A DNA stretch of 55,805 nt, taken from assembly GCA_937912125.1 (NCBI GenBank), contig CALDOK010000125.1, positions 1 to 55,805 of the forward strand, given 5' to 3'. Below the pieces are notes generated by a model. That model was given only the letters and a program-made list of their open reading frames with translations. It was not told the origin of the DNA and did no database searches. The stretch is from an uncultured Pseudomonadota bacterium (lineage in GTDB: Bacteria > Myxococcota_A > UBA796 > JAFGLY01). The translations under genes and the position numbers were made by a program. Below, piece by piece: positions 38,681 through 50,311 of this stretch. Numbering within the stretch: position 1 is the first letter of the stretch; each line of letters begins with the position of its first letter.

Positions 38681-41152
38681 CTACTGGATGCGCCTGCAGG
38701 CGCCGAAGCCGCAGCGGAACTGCATCTTTTCGCCCGCGGTCAGCATATGGACACCCAGGGAGATGTAGTCGCCCGCGTCGGTCGGCTGGGCGAAGACCTC
38801 GTAGGTGCCGCTGGGAAGGTCGCCGGAGGGCCGCCGCCCATCGGTTCCCACCACGTAGCTTGTGGCTCCCAGCACCTCGATGCTCGAGGTGCCAGACACG
38901 GCGGGGGCTGGCTCGGGCTCGGCGCTCGGCGCTGGCTTGCTGGTGCGGGTGGAGGAGCTTGTGCCGGACGAGCTGGGGGTGCTGACGCTGGGCGCCGCGG
39001 GCTTGCTCGCGCTGGACGCCGCGGGCTTGCTCGCGCTGGACGCCGCGGGCTTGGTGGCCTGGGTGGGCTTGGCGGGTGCCGGGGCGGGTGCGGCCTGGGG
39101 GGCGGGCTCGCTGTTGCGGTCGTAGACATCGGCGGTGGCGGAGACGGCGGGGGCGGTGGGCTCCTCGGGCTCGACCGGGGCGGCAGGCTCGGCCAGGACG
39201 ACGGCGTCGCCCTCGGGCTCGAGCGCGTCGGCTTCGTCTGACTCCTCGGCCAGATCCTGGGCGTCGTCAGCGGCCTCGGCATCGCCTGCGCCGTCGTCGT
39301 CACCGCTCCGTTCGGGATCCTCGCTCGCCAGCGCGAGCCCGTCCTCGACCGGAGCGGTGAGCTCAAAAGGGGACGCCTCGGCATCGTCGGCCGCCAGGTC
39401 GGGGGCGGCCATGGCGGGGAGCTCGAAGGCGGACATGCCCATGCTCCCAAGGAAGATGGCCACGAGCAGGCCGAACTGTAGAGCTTGGCAGAAGATCAGC
39501 AGGCCGATGGCCAGGACCAGCCAGAAGGGAAGCTTCACCTTGCTCGCCGCGGCGGGTGCCCGCTGTGTGCCGAGCTGGGCGTGGATGCCTTCGAGCAGCT
39601 GGACCACCCTGTCGTTGGCGGGGGGGGGGGCCAGGGGCAGCAGCGGGGCCGGAGGCTCGGCCGCTGTTGGGGCCGGGTCGGGGGGCACCAGGGTGTCGCT
39701 GGGGCTCTGATCGGAGGGCGGGGCGGCACCGGGTGGAGGGCCGAGGGACGCGGCTGGCGAAGCCTGCAGAGGGGGCTCGGCGGCTGGGGCGCCGAAGCCT
39801 TGCCGACCACTGGCCTCCTCGAGCAGCTCGGGTGTGGCCAGGACGGTCTGCTCGTCGGCCTGACCGGCCGGCGGGAAGTTGACCTGCACCGGGGCTACGG
39901 GGCTGGGGAGCACGGGCTCGTCGCCGTGTGGGTCGTGTTCGGGGGCCACCACGGTGGGCCGCCCTTCGTCCATGTCGGGATCATGCTGCATGGGTGCGTT
40001 CTCTGTTGGATCGGAAGGCGCGCGAGGCGTGGACACGGAGGCGCCCAGGGAGCCCTCGAGCTCCCAGTATCGCCGCACGATGCGGTCAAATGCCTGGGAC
40101 ATGTCTTCGGCGCGGGTGAAGCGCAGCGCAGGGTCGATGGTCAGCGCTCGGTCGAGCAGTGCCAGGATCTCGTGCTCGAGCTGCTGCTCCCGCTGGGCGT
40201 CCGGCTCGCCGAAGACCCCGAGCAAGGCCTGGGAGACGGTCAAGCGATCGTCGTCGTCCAGGCTCTCGGGGGAGGTGAAGGCCGAAGGGTCCAGGTCCTT
40301 GCCCGCGAACAGGGTGGGCTTGCGCTCGCGCAGGTCGGTCACCGCGGACATGCGCTGGCAGCGGAACAGGATGTTGTGGGTGCCGTCGATGGGGAGCTCG
40401 TTGCCGAACAGCCGATGGCGGCGCATCTTGAGCAGCGCGAAGAAGGACGCCCCCACCGACCAGGTGTCCATGGCCTGGGGGTGGTGCTTGCGGGCATTGA
40501 ACAACATCTCGGGCGCGATGAAGTTCTCGGTGCCCAGGATCAAGCGGGTGGCTTCCCAGGTCTCCTGCTCGATGGGGCGGCTCTTGGCGGCTCCGAAGTC
40601 CGTGAGCAGCCAGCGACCGTCGTCGGCGAGCACTGCGTTGCGGGGCTTGATGTCGGCATGCACCGCGCTGACGCCCTTGCTGGCCATGATGGCGTGGTAC
40701 TCGGCGATGCGCCGGCAGATGTCGGCCAGGGCTCCGCAGAGGGGCTCGAGGGCGTCGGGCAGCACCAGGATGCGGTCCCACCATTGTTCCATGTCGGTGG
40801 GGCACCACTCCATGACGATGCCGACCGCCTGACCATCTTCGTCGATGACGTCCACCAGGCGTGGGCAGGGCGGGGCGCTGCGAGCCGCCTGAAGCAGCTG
40901 GAAGGTCTCAACCTCGCGGGCCATGGTGTCGCGGGCCAGCGCATCGCCCGAGGCGAGCTTCAGGGCCAGGGCCTCGCCTTCGGCAGGGTCGTCCTGGCTG
41001 GGGGGTGCGCCCTGGGCCAGGACCCGATGGATGGCGGCCATGCCCCCACTGCGCGTCTCCTCGGCGGGATCGTGCGCGTAGCGCCGGCCGCTGCGACCGG
41101 TCCAGGCCCTGGGCTGTCCCGAGGGCTGGCTAGAATCGACCGTGGATCCCAA
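38681..41152 (-). CDS. Hanks-type Ser/Thr protein kinase with single membrane helix
   Basis: 823 residues. The TTG at 41152 is the only start that keeps the nucleotide-binding loop; it overlaps the end of the upstream gene by 23 bases. The kinase domain (about 25-340) has a degenerate Gly loop TRSGGMAAIHRV, Lys65 in LALKLASG, catalytic HADIKPRNAVL with Asp167, LTDFGAAKS with Asp185 and NFIAPEMLF. A Pro/Ala-rich linker with acidic patches leads to one membrane helix (about 535-573). The extracytoplasmic tail is acidic, then has three near-identical KPAASSAS-type repeats and a small C-terminal domain (YEVFAQPTDAGDYISLGVH, FRCGFGACRRIQ) with a likely disulfide. Likely a transmembrane sensor kinase. 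It is last in the acc operon. Confidence 0.85.
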   Translation of the reverse strand: MGSTVDSSQPSGQPRAWTGRSGRRYAHDPAEETRSGGMAAIHRVLAQGAPPSQDDPAEGEALALKLASGDALARDTMAREVETFQLLQAARSAPPCPRLVDVIDEDGQAVGIVMEWCPTDMEQWWDRILVLPDALEPLCGALADICRRIAEYHAIMASKGVSAVHADIKPRNAVLADDGRWLLTDFGAAKSRPIEQETWEATRLILGTENFIAPEMLFNARKHHPQAMDTWSVGASFFALLKMRRHRLFGNELPIDGTHNILFRCQRMSAVTDLRERKPTLFAGKDLDPSAFTSPESLDDDDRLTVSQALLGVFGEPDAQREQQLEHEILALLDRALTIDPALRFTRAEDMSQAFDRIVRRYWELEGSLGASVSTPRAPSDPTENAPMQHDPDMDEGRPTVVAPEHDPHGDEPVLPSPVAPVQVNFPPAGQADEQTVLATPELLEEASGRQGFGAPAAEPPLQASPAASLGPPPGAAPPSDQSPSDTLVPPDPAPTAAEPPAPLLPLAPPPANDRVVQLLEGIHAQLGTQRAPAAASKVKLPFWLVLAIGLLIFCQALQFGLLVAIFLGSMGMSAFELPAMAAPDLAADDAEASPFELTAPVEDGLALASEDPERSGDDDGAGDAEAADDAQDLAEESDEADALEPEGDAVVLAEPAAPVEPEEPTAPAVSATADVYDRNSEPAPQAAPAPAPAKPTQATKPAASSASKPAASSASKPAAPSVSTPSSSGTSSSTRTSKPAPSAEPEPAPAVSGTSSIEVLGATSYVVGTDGRRPSGDLPSGTYEVFAQPTDAGDYISLGVHMLTAGEKMQFRCGFGACRRIQ

Positions 41153-42146
41153 TCCCGTAGCCCCCGTCCAGCAGCATTCCCCAGTAGCCGAGCCCCAGGC
41201 CGACGGCGGCGATGCCGCCCGAGGCGAGCACGAGGGCGTTGGTGGTGGCGCGCAGCTGGTTGGCTTCGTCGGTGGTGGTGGCCTCCTCGAAGCGTTGGCT
41301 CATGAGGTAGGAGGCTGCGTATGTACCGCCAGCGCCGAGCAGGCTGGCGCCGCCAACGAGCATCAACGGGGTCTTCATGGGGGGGCGGATGCGCTCCACC
41401 ATGACCACGTCGTCCATGACGTTGGCGCTGACGGTGCTGGTGACGACCTCGCCGGAGTCGTCGTTGTCCTTGTCCTTGCGGCGGGGCTTGTCCTTGGTGG
41501 GTTCTTCGCCGATGACCAAGGCGGGACCGGCGTCGGGCTCGTCGAAGCTGGGCTTGACCACCTGCTCCGGGAAGCTGTTGCCCTCGAAGACCCAGGAATC
41601 AAGCACCTTGTTGTCGGCGCTGATCTGCTGGACCATGTGGGGTCGACCCAGGGTGGCTTCGGGCTCCATCAGCGGCCGGCCGTCCATGAGCAGGCGCCCG
41701 GTCTTGGGTTGACGGATCTTCTTGCCCTCGACGGCCACCGGGGTGGTGTCGAGGCCGCTGCCGATGGACTCGAAGGAGAGCCGAATGGGGTGGCCCACGT
41801 CGAAGTCGCGCACGTCCCAGGCGAAGCCGGGGTCGAGCTCGAGGGCGGTGTGGAACCAGGCCTCGCTCTGAACGATGTCGCCCTCGAGATGGTAGAGGGC
41901 GCCCAGCAGGCGGTAGGCGGTGGCGTAGACCGCCGCGGGGGCCGGCGCTTCCATGCAGGGCATGCCCAGCTTGAGCCGGGTGCCCGCATCGCGGAAGCCC
42001 TGCTCGTCCAGGTTGCGCAGCGCGGACTGCATCAGCCCGAGGTCTCGGGCGACGGTCTGCAAGGGGTAGCTGGTCTTGCAAGCAGCCTGAGAGACCTGCG
42101 GTACGAGCAGGAAGAGGCAGGCGAGGATGCAGAGGAGCGTTCGCAA
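41130..42146 (-). CDS. secreted TPR-like protein, unknown function
   Basis: 338 residues from the TTG at 42146, which has an excellent GGGAGGAG site and directly starts a signal peptide (RTLLCILACLFLLVPQVSQA). A longer ATG start at 42188 is less likely because it puts a polar segment before the signal. The mature N-terminus has helical-repeat character (YATAYRLLGALYHLEGDIVQ, SEAWFHTALELDPGFAWDV). A beta-rich middle (GRLLMDGRPLMEPEATLGRP) and a charged Lys/Asp linker follow, then two hydrophobic segments (TPLMLVGGASLLGAGGTYAA, LVLASGGIAAVGLGLGYW). Resembles myxobacterial envelope proteins that accompany Ser/Thr kinases; role unknown. It lies between the biotin carrier and the kinase. Confidence 0.7.
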   Translation of the reverse strand: MRTLLCILACLFLLVPQVSQAACKTSYPLQTVARDLGLMQSALRNLDEQGFRDAGTRLKLGMPCMEAPAPAAVYATAYRLLGALYHLEGDIVQSEAWFHTALELDPGFAWDVRDFDVGHPIRLSFESIGSGLDTTPVAVEGKKIRQPKTGRLLMDGRPLMEPEATLGRPHMVQQISADNKVLDSWVFEGNSFPEQVVKPSFDEPDAGPALVIGEEPTKDKPRRKDKDNDDSGEVVTSTVSANVMDDVVMVERIRPPMKTPLMLVGGASLLGAGGTYAASYLMSQRFEEATTTDEANQLRATTNALVLASGGIAAVGLGLGYWGMLLDGGYGIGIHGRF

Positions 42147-42220
42147 GGCTTCTCCTCCCTTTGGGAGTGCGAAGTGAGAGCGTAGCACGGCAGCGAGGCC
42201 AGAGGGAAACCCCCAGGCGA

Positions 42221-42781
42221 TCAGCCCGCGCGGTCCCGCAGGTTCTGTCCGCTCGGCCCGTCTTCATCGGGCTTGATGACCAGCAGCGGCATGCCCTGGA
42301 AGACGTTGCTGCCGTCCCGGACCAGCCAGCGCTCGAGCACGCCCGAGATGGGGGCTCGGATGCGGGTGAAGGTCTTCATCACCTCCACCAGCGCGATGGT
42401 GTCCTGGGCGCGCACGCGGCTGCCCACCGCCACGAAGGGCAGCGCATCGGGGGCGGGCCGGTGGTAGAGCGTGCCGTCCAGCTCGGCCCGAACGGTTCGG
42501 CCGCTGTGGATCATGGACTTCACGGCCGCCTTGACCTTGGCCCGCTTTCGCCCGGTGCGGCGGCGCACGCGCATCAGCGCGGTGCCGTACTCCACCGGCG
42601 AGTAGCGCCCGAGGGGCTGGTCCGCGAAGCCGTCGACCCCCGGCGGGATGCGGAGGTCGTACCAGCGGCCCAGCCGCAGCAGCCGACCGAAGGTCAGGCC
42701 AGTGTGCAGTGGCGTGCCAGGGACCAGGGTGGGGACGAAGACCCCCACCGTGGTCGCGCAGATCACGTCGTCTCGGACCAT
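42221..42781 (-). CDS. biotin carboxyl carrier subunit of acyl-CoA carboxylase
   Basis: 186 residues from the ATG at 42781, which overlaps the 3' end of the carboxyltransferase gene by 19 bases. The C-terminal biotinyl domain is complete: [37 protein letters not shown] with the biotin-accepting Lys136, then [20 protein letters not shown]. The N-terminal 60 residues ([38 protein letters not shown]) look like a second, degenerate biotinyl/lipoyl-type domain without the M-K motif. A basic linker ([20 protein letters not shown]) joins the two. It carries carboxybiotin between the biotin carboxylase and carboxyltransferase encoded just upstream. Confidence 0.85.
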   Translation of the reverse strand: MVRDDVICATTVGVFVPTLVPGTPLHTGLTFGRLLRLGRWYDLRIPPGVDGFADQPLGRYSPVEYGTALMRVRRRTGRKRAKVKAAVKSMIHSGRTVRAELDGTLYHRPAPDALPFVAVGSRVRAQDTIALVEVMKTFTRIRAPISGVLERWLVRDGSNVFQGMPLLVIKPDEDGPSGQNLRDRAG

Positions 42782-44502
42782 GACCCGGAGCAAAGGGCCT
42801 CCATGTCGTGGAAGGTCCAGATGCGCGGGTTGCGCACCCGGCGGTTGCCGGTCGCCTGATAGCTCATCTCCGCCATGGCTTCCAGCCAGGTGCGGAGCTC
42901 GCAAAGGGGCACGATCTCGTCGGTGTCGCCGCGCGCGGCGGCGGCGTAGGGGTCCATGTCCCGCTCGATGCGGCCGGCGGTCTCGGCCATGCCGGCTTCG
43001 AGCAAGCGCCGCTCATCCGGGTTCTGGGTGACGATGGCGAAGTCGTCGTCCAGCGCCTTGTTGTAGGTGGCGATGGCCAGGGTGCGGCCCTCCATGACCG
43101 CCAGTCGCGTCATGGGGGTGGAGAGCTGGAGGATGGGGTCGAAGGGCAGGCCGGCCTGGGCGTAGTAGCCTGCGCCCGAGGCGCGCCGCAGCAGCACCGT
43201 GAACATGGGGGTGGTGTTGGTGCTGTTGCTGTAGATCAGGGAGCTGCCGTAGCCCAGCAGGCCTTGCTGCTCGGCCTCGAGGCCGATGTCGAAGCCCGCG
43301 ACGTCCTGCAGCCAGAAGAGGGGAAGCCCGTTGGCGTCGCAGTGGCGTGAGAAGGTGGCCAGCTTCGCGACGCCCTCCCTGTACAGGATCCCGCCTGCCC
43401 GCGCGGTGCTGGGCTCGCGGGGGTGGGGGTGGGTGCCCACGTCGTTGATGACCACGCCCACCCACAGGCCGGCGATGCGGCCTACGCCCGTGATGACCTC
43501 GGACCCCACGTTGGGCAGGAACTCGTGGAACAGGCTGCCGTCCAGCAACCGCGCGAGCACCTCGCGGGCGTCGTAGGTCTCCCGATGGTCGGGGGGGAAC
43601 AGGCTGCTGAGCTCTGCGGTGGCGTGGTGGGGCGGCAGGCCCGGCAGGCCCTGGCGGTAGTAGGCCGCAGCGCTGCTGGGCAGCAGCGCGACCTCGGCCC
43701 GGATTGCACGCAGGCAGGAGGGGTCGTCGGGGACGCGCACATCCGCACAGCCAGAGCGGTGTACGTGGACCTCGGGCCCCCCTAGATCGGTGCTGGTGAG
43801 GTCCTGGCTCTTGGCCCCGCGGATCAGGGCTGCGCCTGCGATGACCATGTAGGCCTGCTCGGTCATCAGCACGCGGTCACTGATGATGGGCATGTAGCCG
43901 CCGCCCGCGATGCAGGCGCCGAACACACCAGCGATCTGGGGGATGCCAGCGTCGGACAGCAGGGCGTTGAGCTTGAAGATGTGGCCGGCGCCTGTGCCTC
44001 CGGCGAAGCTGCCCGCCTGCTGGGGCAGGAACAGGCCGGAGCACTCCACCAGATAGATCACGGGCAGCTCGAGGCGCAGGGCGATGCTCTGGGCGCGTTG
44101 GATCTTCTCAGGGGTCCCAGGCCACCAGGCGCCGGAGGCCACCAGGTTGTCATTGGCGATCACCACGACCCAGCGGTCGTGCACCCGGGCGAAGGCCGTG
44201 ACCACCCCGGCTCCAGGGGCGGTCTTGCGCGCCCCCTCGAAGCGGCGCTCCCAGTTCACGAAGCTGCCGATGGGCAGCAGGGGAGTGCCGGAATCCATCA
44301 GGGCCTCGAGGCGCTGCCAGGTGGTGAGCTTGCCCTCGCGCTCCAGGCGCTCCGGGTGCCCCCAGCCCTCGCGGACCTTGGTGCGGGCCAGCTCGAGTTG
44401 CTGATCCAGCTCGCACATCCAGGCGTGGTTGCGTTCCCGCTCGCGCTTGTCCAGCAACCCGGTCAGGGGGTGGCCGAGGGAGTCCAGGGAGAGTCGAGCC
44501 AT
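42763..44502 (-). CDS. acyl-CoA carboxylase carboxyltransferase subunit (PccB-like)
   Basis: 579 residues; transfers CO2 from carboxybiotin to an acyl-CoA. Crotonase-fold N-half: [58 protein letters not shown]-half: [59 protein letters not shown]. Both carboxyltransferase halves are in one chain, as in PccB/AccD5-type subunits and unlike the separate AccA/AccD. The chain is somewhat longer than the roughly 510-540 usual for PccB, mostly at the ends. Acetyl-, propionyl- or another acyl-CoA could be the substrate; the sequence alone does not decide. It sits between accC and the biotin carrier in one operon. Confidence 0.9.
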   Translation of the reverse strand: MARLSLDSLGHPLTGLLDKRERERNHAWMCELDQQLELARTKVREGWGHPERLEREGKLTTWQRLEALMDSGTPLLPIGSFVNWERRFEGARKTAPGAGVVTAFARVHDRWVVVIANDNLVASGAWWPGTPEKIQRAQSIALRLELPVIYLVECSGLFLPQQAGSFAGGTGAGHIFKLNALLSDAGIPQIAGVFGACIAGGGYMPIISDRVLMTEQAYMVIAGAALIRGAKSQDLTSTDLGGPEVHVHRSGCADVRVPDDPSCLRAIRAEVALLPSSAAAYYRQGLPGLPPHHATAELSSLFPPDHRETYDAREVLARLLDGSLFHEFLPNVGSEVITGVGRIAGLWVGVVINDVGTHPHPREPSTARAGGILYREGVAKLATFSRHCDANGLPLFWLQDVAGFDIGLEAEQQGLLGYGSSLIYSNSTNTTPMFTVLLRRASGAGYYAQAGLPFDPILQLSTPMTRLAVMEGRTLAIATYNKALDDDFAIVTQNPDERRLLEAGMAETAGRIERDMDPYAAAARGDTDEIVPLCELRTWLEAMAEMSYQATGNRRVRNPRIWTFHDMEALCSGSWSETT

Positions 44503-44514
44503 GGCCGCTCCGTG

Positions 44515-45887
<1,373 letters not shown>

Positions 45888-45888
<1 letters not shown>

Positions 45889-46334
45889 CAGCCGGTCAGC
45901 TCTCGCTCGAGGAGCGTGCGCGCCAGCGTGGCATCGAGCTCGCCGCGGTGTGCCTTCATCAGGGCTCCCATGGCCCGACCGAGCTCTCGTGGAGAGCTCG
46001 CGCCGCTGGCGGCGATGGCTTCGTGTACCCAGCCCAGGGTGGTGGGTTCGTCGGCCAGGTGAGGCAGGAAGCTGTCGATGACTACGGCCTCGGCCAGCTC
46101 GAGGGCGGCGAGGTCCTCGCGCCCGGCCTGGGTGTAGGCCAGGGCGGACTCATCCCGCTGCTTGCGCAGCCTGCGGAGCACGGCCACAGCCTGGGCATCG
46201 TCCACCTCGTCGCCGGTCTTCTTGGACTCCTCGATCAGCGCGGCGCGGATCAAGCGAAGCGCGGAGAGGCGGGGCACGTCACGAGCCCTCATGGACTCGG
46301 TGAGCTGCGTCATGACGGACTCGGCGATGCTCAT
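45888..46334 (-). CDS. yqeY: GatB/YqeY-domain protein
   Basis: 148 residues from the ATG at 46334, behind GGAGG. All-helical family related to the tail domain of Gat[72 protein letters not shown] and the C-terminal [16 protein letters not shown]. The precise job is unknown; a role in tRNA-dependent amidation or translation has been proposed for the family because of the GatB match. It heads the acc operon, sharing a base with the accC start. A 16-bp AT-rich palindrome lies about 115 bp upstream. Confidence 0.88.
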
Positions 46335-46449
46335 GGAACCTCCAGCAGCCGAGCGTAGCGCAGCCCGGCGGGACCGACCAGCAGCGGGGCTGTCAACGGT
46401 CGCTCCAGGGACCTGGGCGGCCCCCCCCGGCGCGCGGGTGTCCGGTGCG

Positions 46450-46465
46450 ACCCTATATATAGGGT
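46450..46465. promoter_or_regulatory. 16-bp perfect AT-rich palindrome
   Basis: ACCCTATATATAGGGT is its own reverse complement and is the only strongly AT-rich run in this 230-bp gap between ahpC and yqeY. It could be an operator or part of the promoter for the yqeY-acc operon. There is no matching -35 box at good spacing, and no T-run that would make it a terminator. Confidence 0.4.
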
Positions 46466-46566
46466 GCGCTGCCGCCGGCTTCGCGTGGACAGCCCAGTGC
46501 GCGACAGCCGCCCCAGCCACTGCGCGTTGCGGTGGCGAGGCGGCCTGGATCGCCGGGGTGCCCGGA

Positions 46567-47151
46567 CTAGTGGGTGGACAGGTAGTTCACCACGCCCTGG
46601 GGGCTGGCGACCATGGTGTCGGCTCCATCGTCCCAGCCCGCCGGGCAGACCTCGCCGTCGTGGGAGGTGATGTACTGGAAGGCCTTGAGGGTGCGGAGCA
46701 CCTCGTTGACGTTCCGGCCCACGCCCAGGTTGTTGATGATGGCCGACTGGACCACGCCCTGGGGATCGATGATGAACACGCCGCGGAGCGCCACGCCGGC
46801 GTCCTGAACGAGCACGCCGTAGTCGCTGGCCAGCTGCTTGTTGAGATCCGCCACCAGGGGGATGTTCAGCTTGCCCAGCCCGCCCTGATCCTTGGGCGTG
46901 TTGACCCAGGCCAGGTGGGTGAACTGGCTGTCCACGCTGACGCCCAGGACGTTGGCGCCCAGCTCGGCGAAGGTCGGCGCGGCATCGGAGAAGGCGAGGA
47001 TCTCCGTGGGGCAGACGAAGGTGAAGTCCAGGGGGTAGAAGAAGAGCACGGTCCACTTGCCGAGCAGCTTCTCGGAGTCGATCTCGCCGAGCTCGTTGTT
47101 GACGACGGCGGGGAGCTTGAACGCGGGGGCCTTGTTTCCGACCAGGGACAT
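46567..47151 (-). CDS. ahpC: 2-Cys peroxiredoxin (AhpC/Prx1 type)
   Basis: 194 residues from the ATG at 47151, with GGAGGAATC before it. Reduces hydrogen peroxide and organic hydroperoxides in the cytoplasm. The peroxidatic Cys47 is in YPLDFTFVCPTEI and the resolving Cys169 in HDGEVCPAGW, so it is a typical 2-Cys enzyme acting as an obligate dimer. GVSVDSQFTHLAWVNT and FIIDPQGVVQ are further family marks. No AhpF or thioredoxin reductase is adjacent, so the electron donor is elsewhere. It precedes the yqeY-acc genes on the same strand but is separated from them by about 230 bp, so it is probably a separate unit. Confidence 0.94.
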   Translation of the reverse strand: MSLVGNKAPAFKLPAVVNNELGEIDSEKLLGKWTVLFFYPLDFTFVCPTEILAFSDAAPTFAELGANVLGVSVDSQFTHLAWVNTPKDQGGLGKLNIPLVADLNKQLASDYGVLVQDAGVALRGVFIIDPQGVVQSAIINNLGVGRNVNEVLRTLKAFQYITSHDGEVCPAGWDDGADTMVASPQGVVNYLSTH

Positions 47152-47492
47152 GATTCCTCCAGGGGGGGTAGGGAAATGGGGTGTGCGCAGTGCGGAGGAG
47201 AGGTAATCGCGGCCCGGAGAACGGCGTGTCATGGGGCTCACACTTTCGCGGTTCGAGGCCTCGCGCGCGCGCGCAGCGCTGCGCTCCTGAGTCTGGGCAC
47301 TCTTTTTTTTCGGCCTCGGTGGACACCGGTTCCCCAAGGGGCCCCTTGCGCCCGGTCATCCGCGGTGCAGGGCCTGCTCGCATCAGGCTACGGCGTCGTT
47401 GACATGGGCTTGTCACCGCAGCTATAACCCTCACGATGGCGACCGCTCCATCCAGCGGCGGACGTCGACCCGAACGAGTCCATGGAGTCCCC
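47152..47492. other. 341-bp divergent intergenic region
   Basis: Lies between ahpC (minus) and the Hydin/MopE-like gene (plus). It holds an alternating CG run at 47262-47274 merging into the palindrome GCGCAGCGCTGCGC (47271-47284), an 8-base T-run at 47303-47310 (an A-tract on the ahpC strand, possibly an upstream promoter element), and a sigma70-type promoter at its right end. No gene is visible. Confidence 0.6.
47399..47428 (+). promoter_or_regulatory. sigma70-type promoter
   Basis: Perfect -35 TTGACA (47399-47404) and -10 TATAAC (47423-47428, five of six consensus) with an 18-bp spacer. Predicted start near 47435, giving a leader of about 58 bases before the ATG at 47493. It is one of the best promoter matches in the window. 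Confidence 0.65.
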
Positions 47493-49664
<2,172 letters not shown>

Positions 49665-49688
49665 CTCCCGCGCTAATCGGGTCGGTGT

Positions 49689-49722
49689 GGGCCTGTCAGG
49701 CCCGCCCTCCCCTGCGGCGGGC
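49689..49722 (+). terminator. two overlapping, mutually exclusive hairpins
   Basis: GGGCCTG / CAGGCCC (49689-49703, one-base centre) and GCCCGCC / GGCGGGC (49700-49722) share four bases, so only one can form at a time. They begin 24 bases after the stop of the large surface protein gene. No T-run follows; termination is plausible but unproven. Confidence 0.35.
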
Positions 49723-49811
49723 GTGTCCCTCAGCTGGGTCGTTGCTGTCCCACCGGGACCTTCGAGGGGCAGAGGGACCGCGCGAAAAGCCAGGGTGGAC
49801 CGTCGCGCCCT

Positions 49812-49828
49812 TAGGCACGGTTCCTGCT
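49812..49828 (+). promoter_or_regulatory. sigma54-type promoter for the TadE/G-like genes
   Basis: The sequence TAGGCACGGTTCCTGCT has GG (49814-49815) and GC (49826-49827) exactly ten bases apart, and matches the sigma54 consensus TGGCACG-N4-TTGCW at all but two positions. The predicted start is near 49839, about 29 bases before the first ATG. A sigma54 promoter needs an enhancer-binding activator, which is not in the window. Confidence 0.55.
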
Positions 49829-49867
49829 AAACTGTTCACGGTGTCTTTTGCTTCCAGGATGGTGCCC

Positions 49868-50311
49868 ATGAGCTGGCGGAACGCCGTGAAGCGCAGCAGG
49901 ACTCAGCCCTCCCGGCGTCATGCCGGCCAGGCGACCGTCGAGTTCGCCCTGATGTTGCCCCTGTTGTTCGCTATCCTGTTCATGTGCATCGAGTTCGCGT
50001 TCTACTTTGGCGCCATCCACTACGCGAACTATGCCGCGTTCGTCACCGCCCGGGGAGTGCAGGTGGGTGAGGACTCCGCCAGCGACGTGCAGAACCTCAT
50101 CATGAACGGCAACGTCACCAGCGACGCCCGGATCAGCACCAACCAGTACAGCGCCACGGTGCGCCAGCCCTGGGAGGTGGACATGCCCGGCGTCGAGCAG
50201 CTGCTCGGTGAGATCGGCTTCAGCGTCACCTCTGTGCTGGGCAAGGAGGAGTACAGCTACGAGGGCCAGGTCAACGCCCGCTTCGCCGACAACAACGGGG
50301 GGGGCATCTGA
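49868..50311 (+). CDS. TadE-like pseudopilin-type protein
   Basis: 147 residues from the ATG at 49868; another ATG three codons earlier has worse ribosome-site spacing. A basic N-terminus (RSRTQPSRRHAGQATVEFAL) precedes a hydrophobic helix (LMLPLLFAILFMCIEFAFYF), the TadE pattern of G-Q-A-x-V-E-F followed by the helix. The extracytoplasmic part is about 100 residues (ISTNQYSATVRQPWEVDMPG). TadE/F proteins are minor pseudopilins of Flp/Tad pili processed by a prepilin peptidase. Its stop overlaps the start of the next gene by one base. No TadA/B/C or secretin is present, so a full pilus system is not shown here. Confidence 0.8.
   Translation: MSWRNAVKRSRTQPSRRHAGQATVEFALMLPLLFAILFMCIEFAFYFGAIHYANYAAFVTARGVQVGEDSASDVQNLIMNGNVTSDARISTNQYSATVRQPWEVDMPGVEQLLGEIGFSVTSVLGKEEYSYEGQVNARFADNNGGGI

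Noticed and set aside
46391..46396. TTGACA on the minus strand as -35 box for yqeY
   Set aside because: No -10-like hexamer at 16-18 bp; the next T-A-rich word is too far downstream.
47271..47310. Rho-independent terminator (palindrome then T8)
   Set aside because: The T-run is 18 bases from the palindrome, and no plus-strand gene precedes it; ahpC runs the other way.
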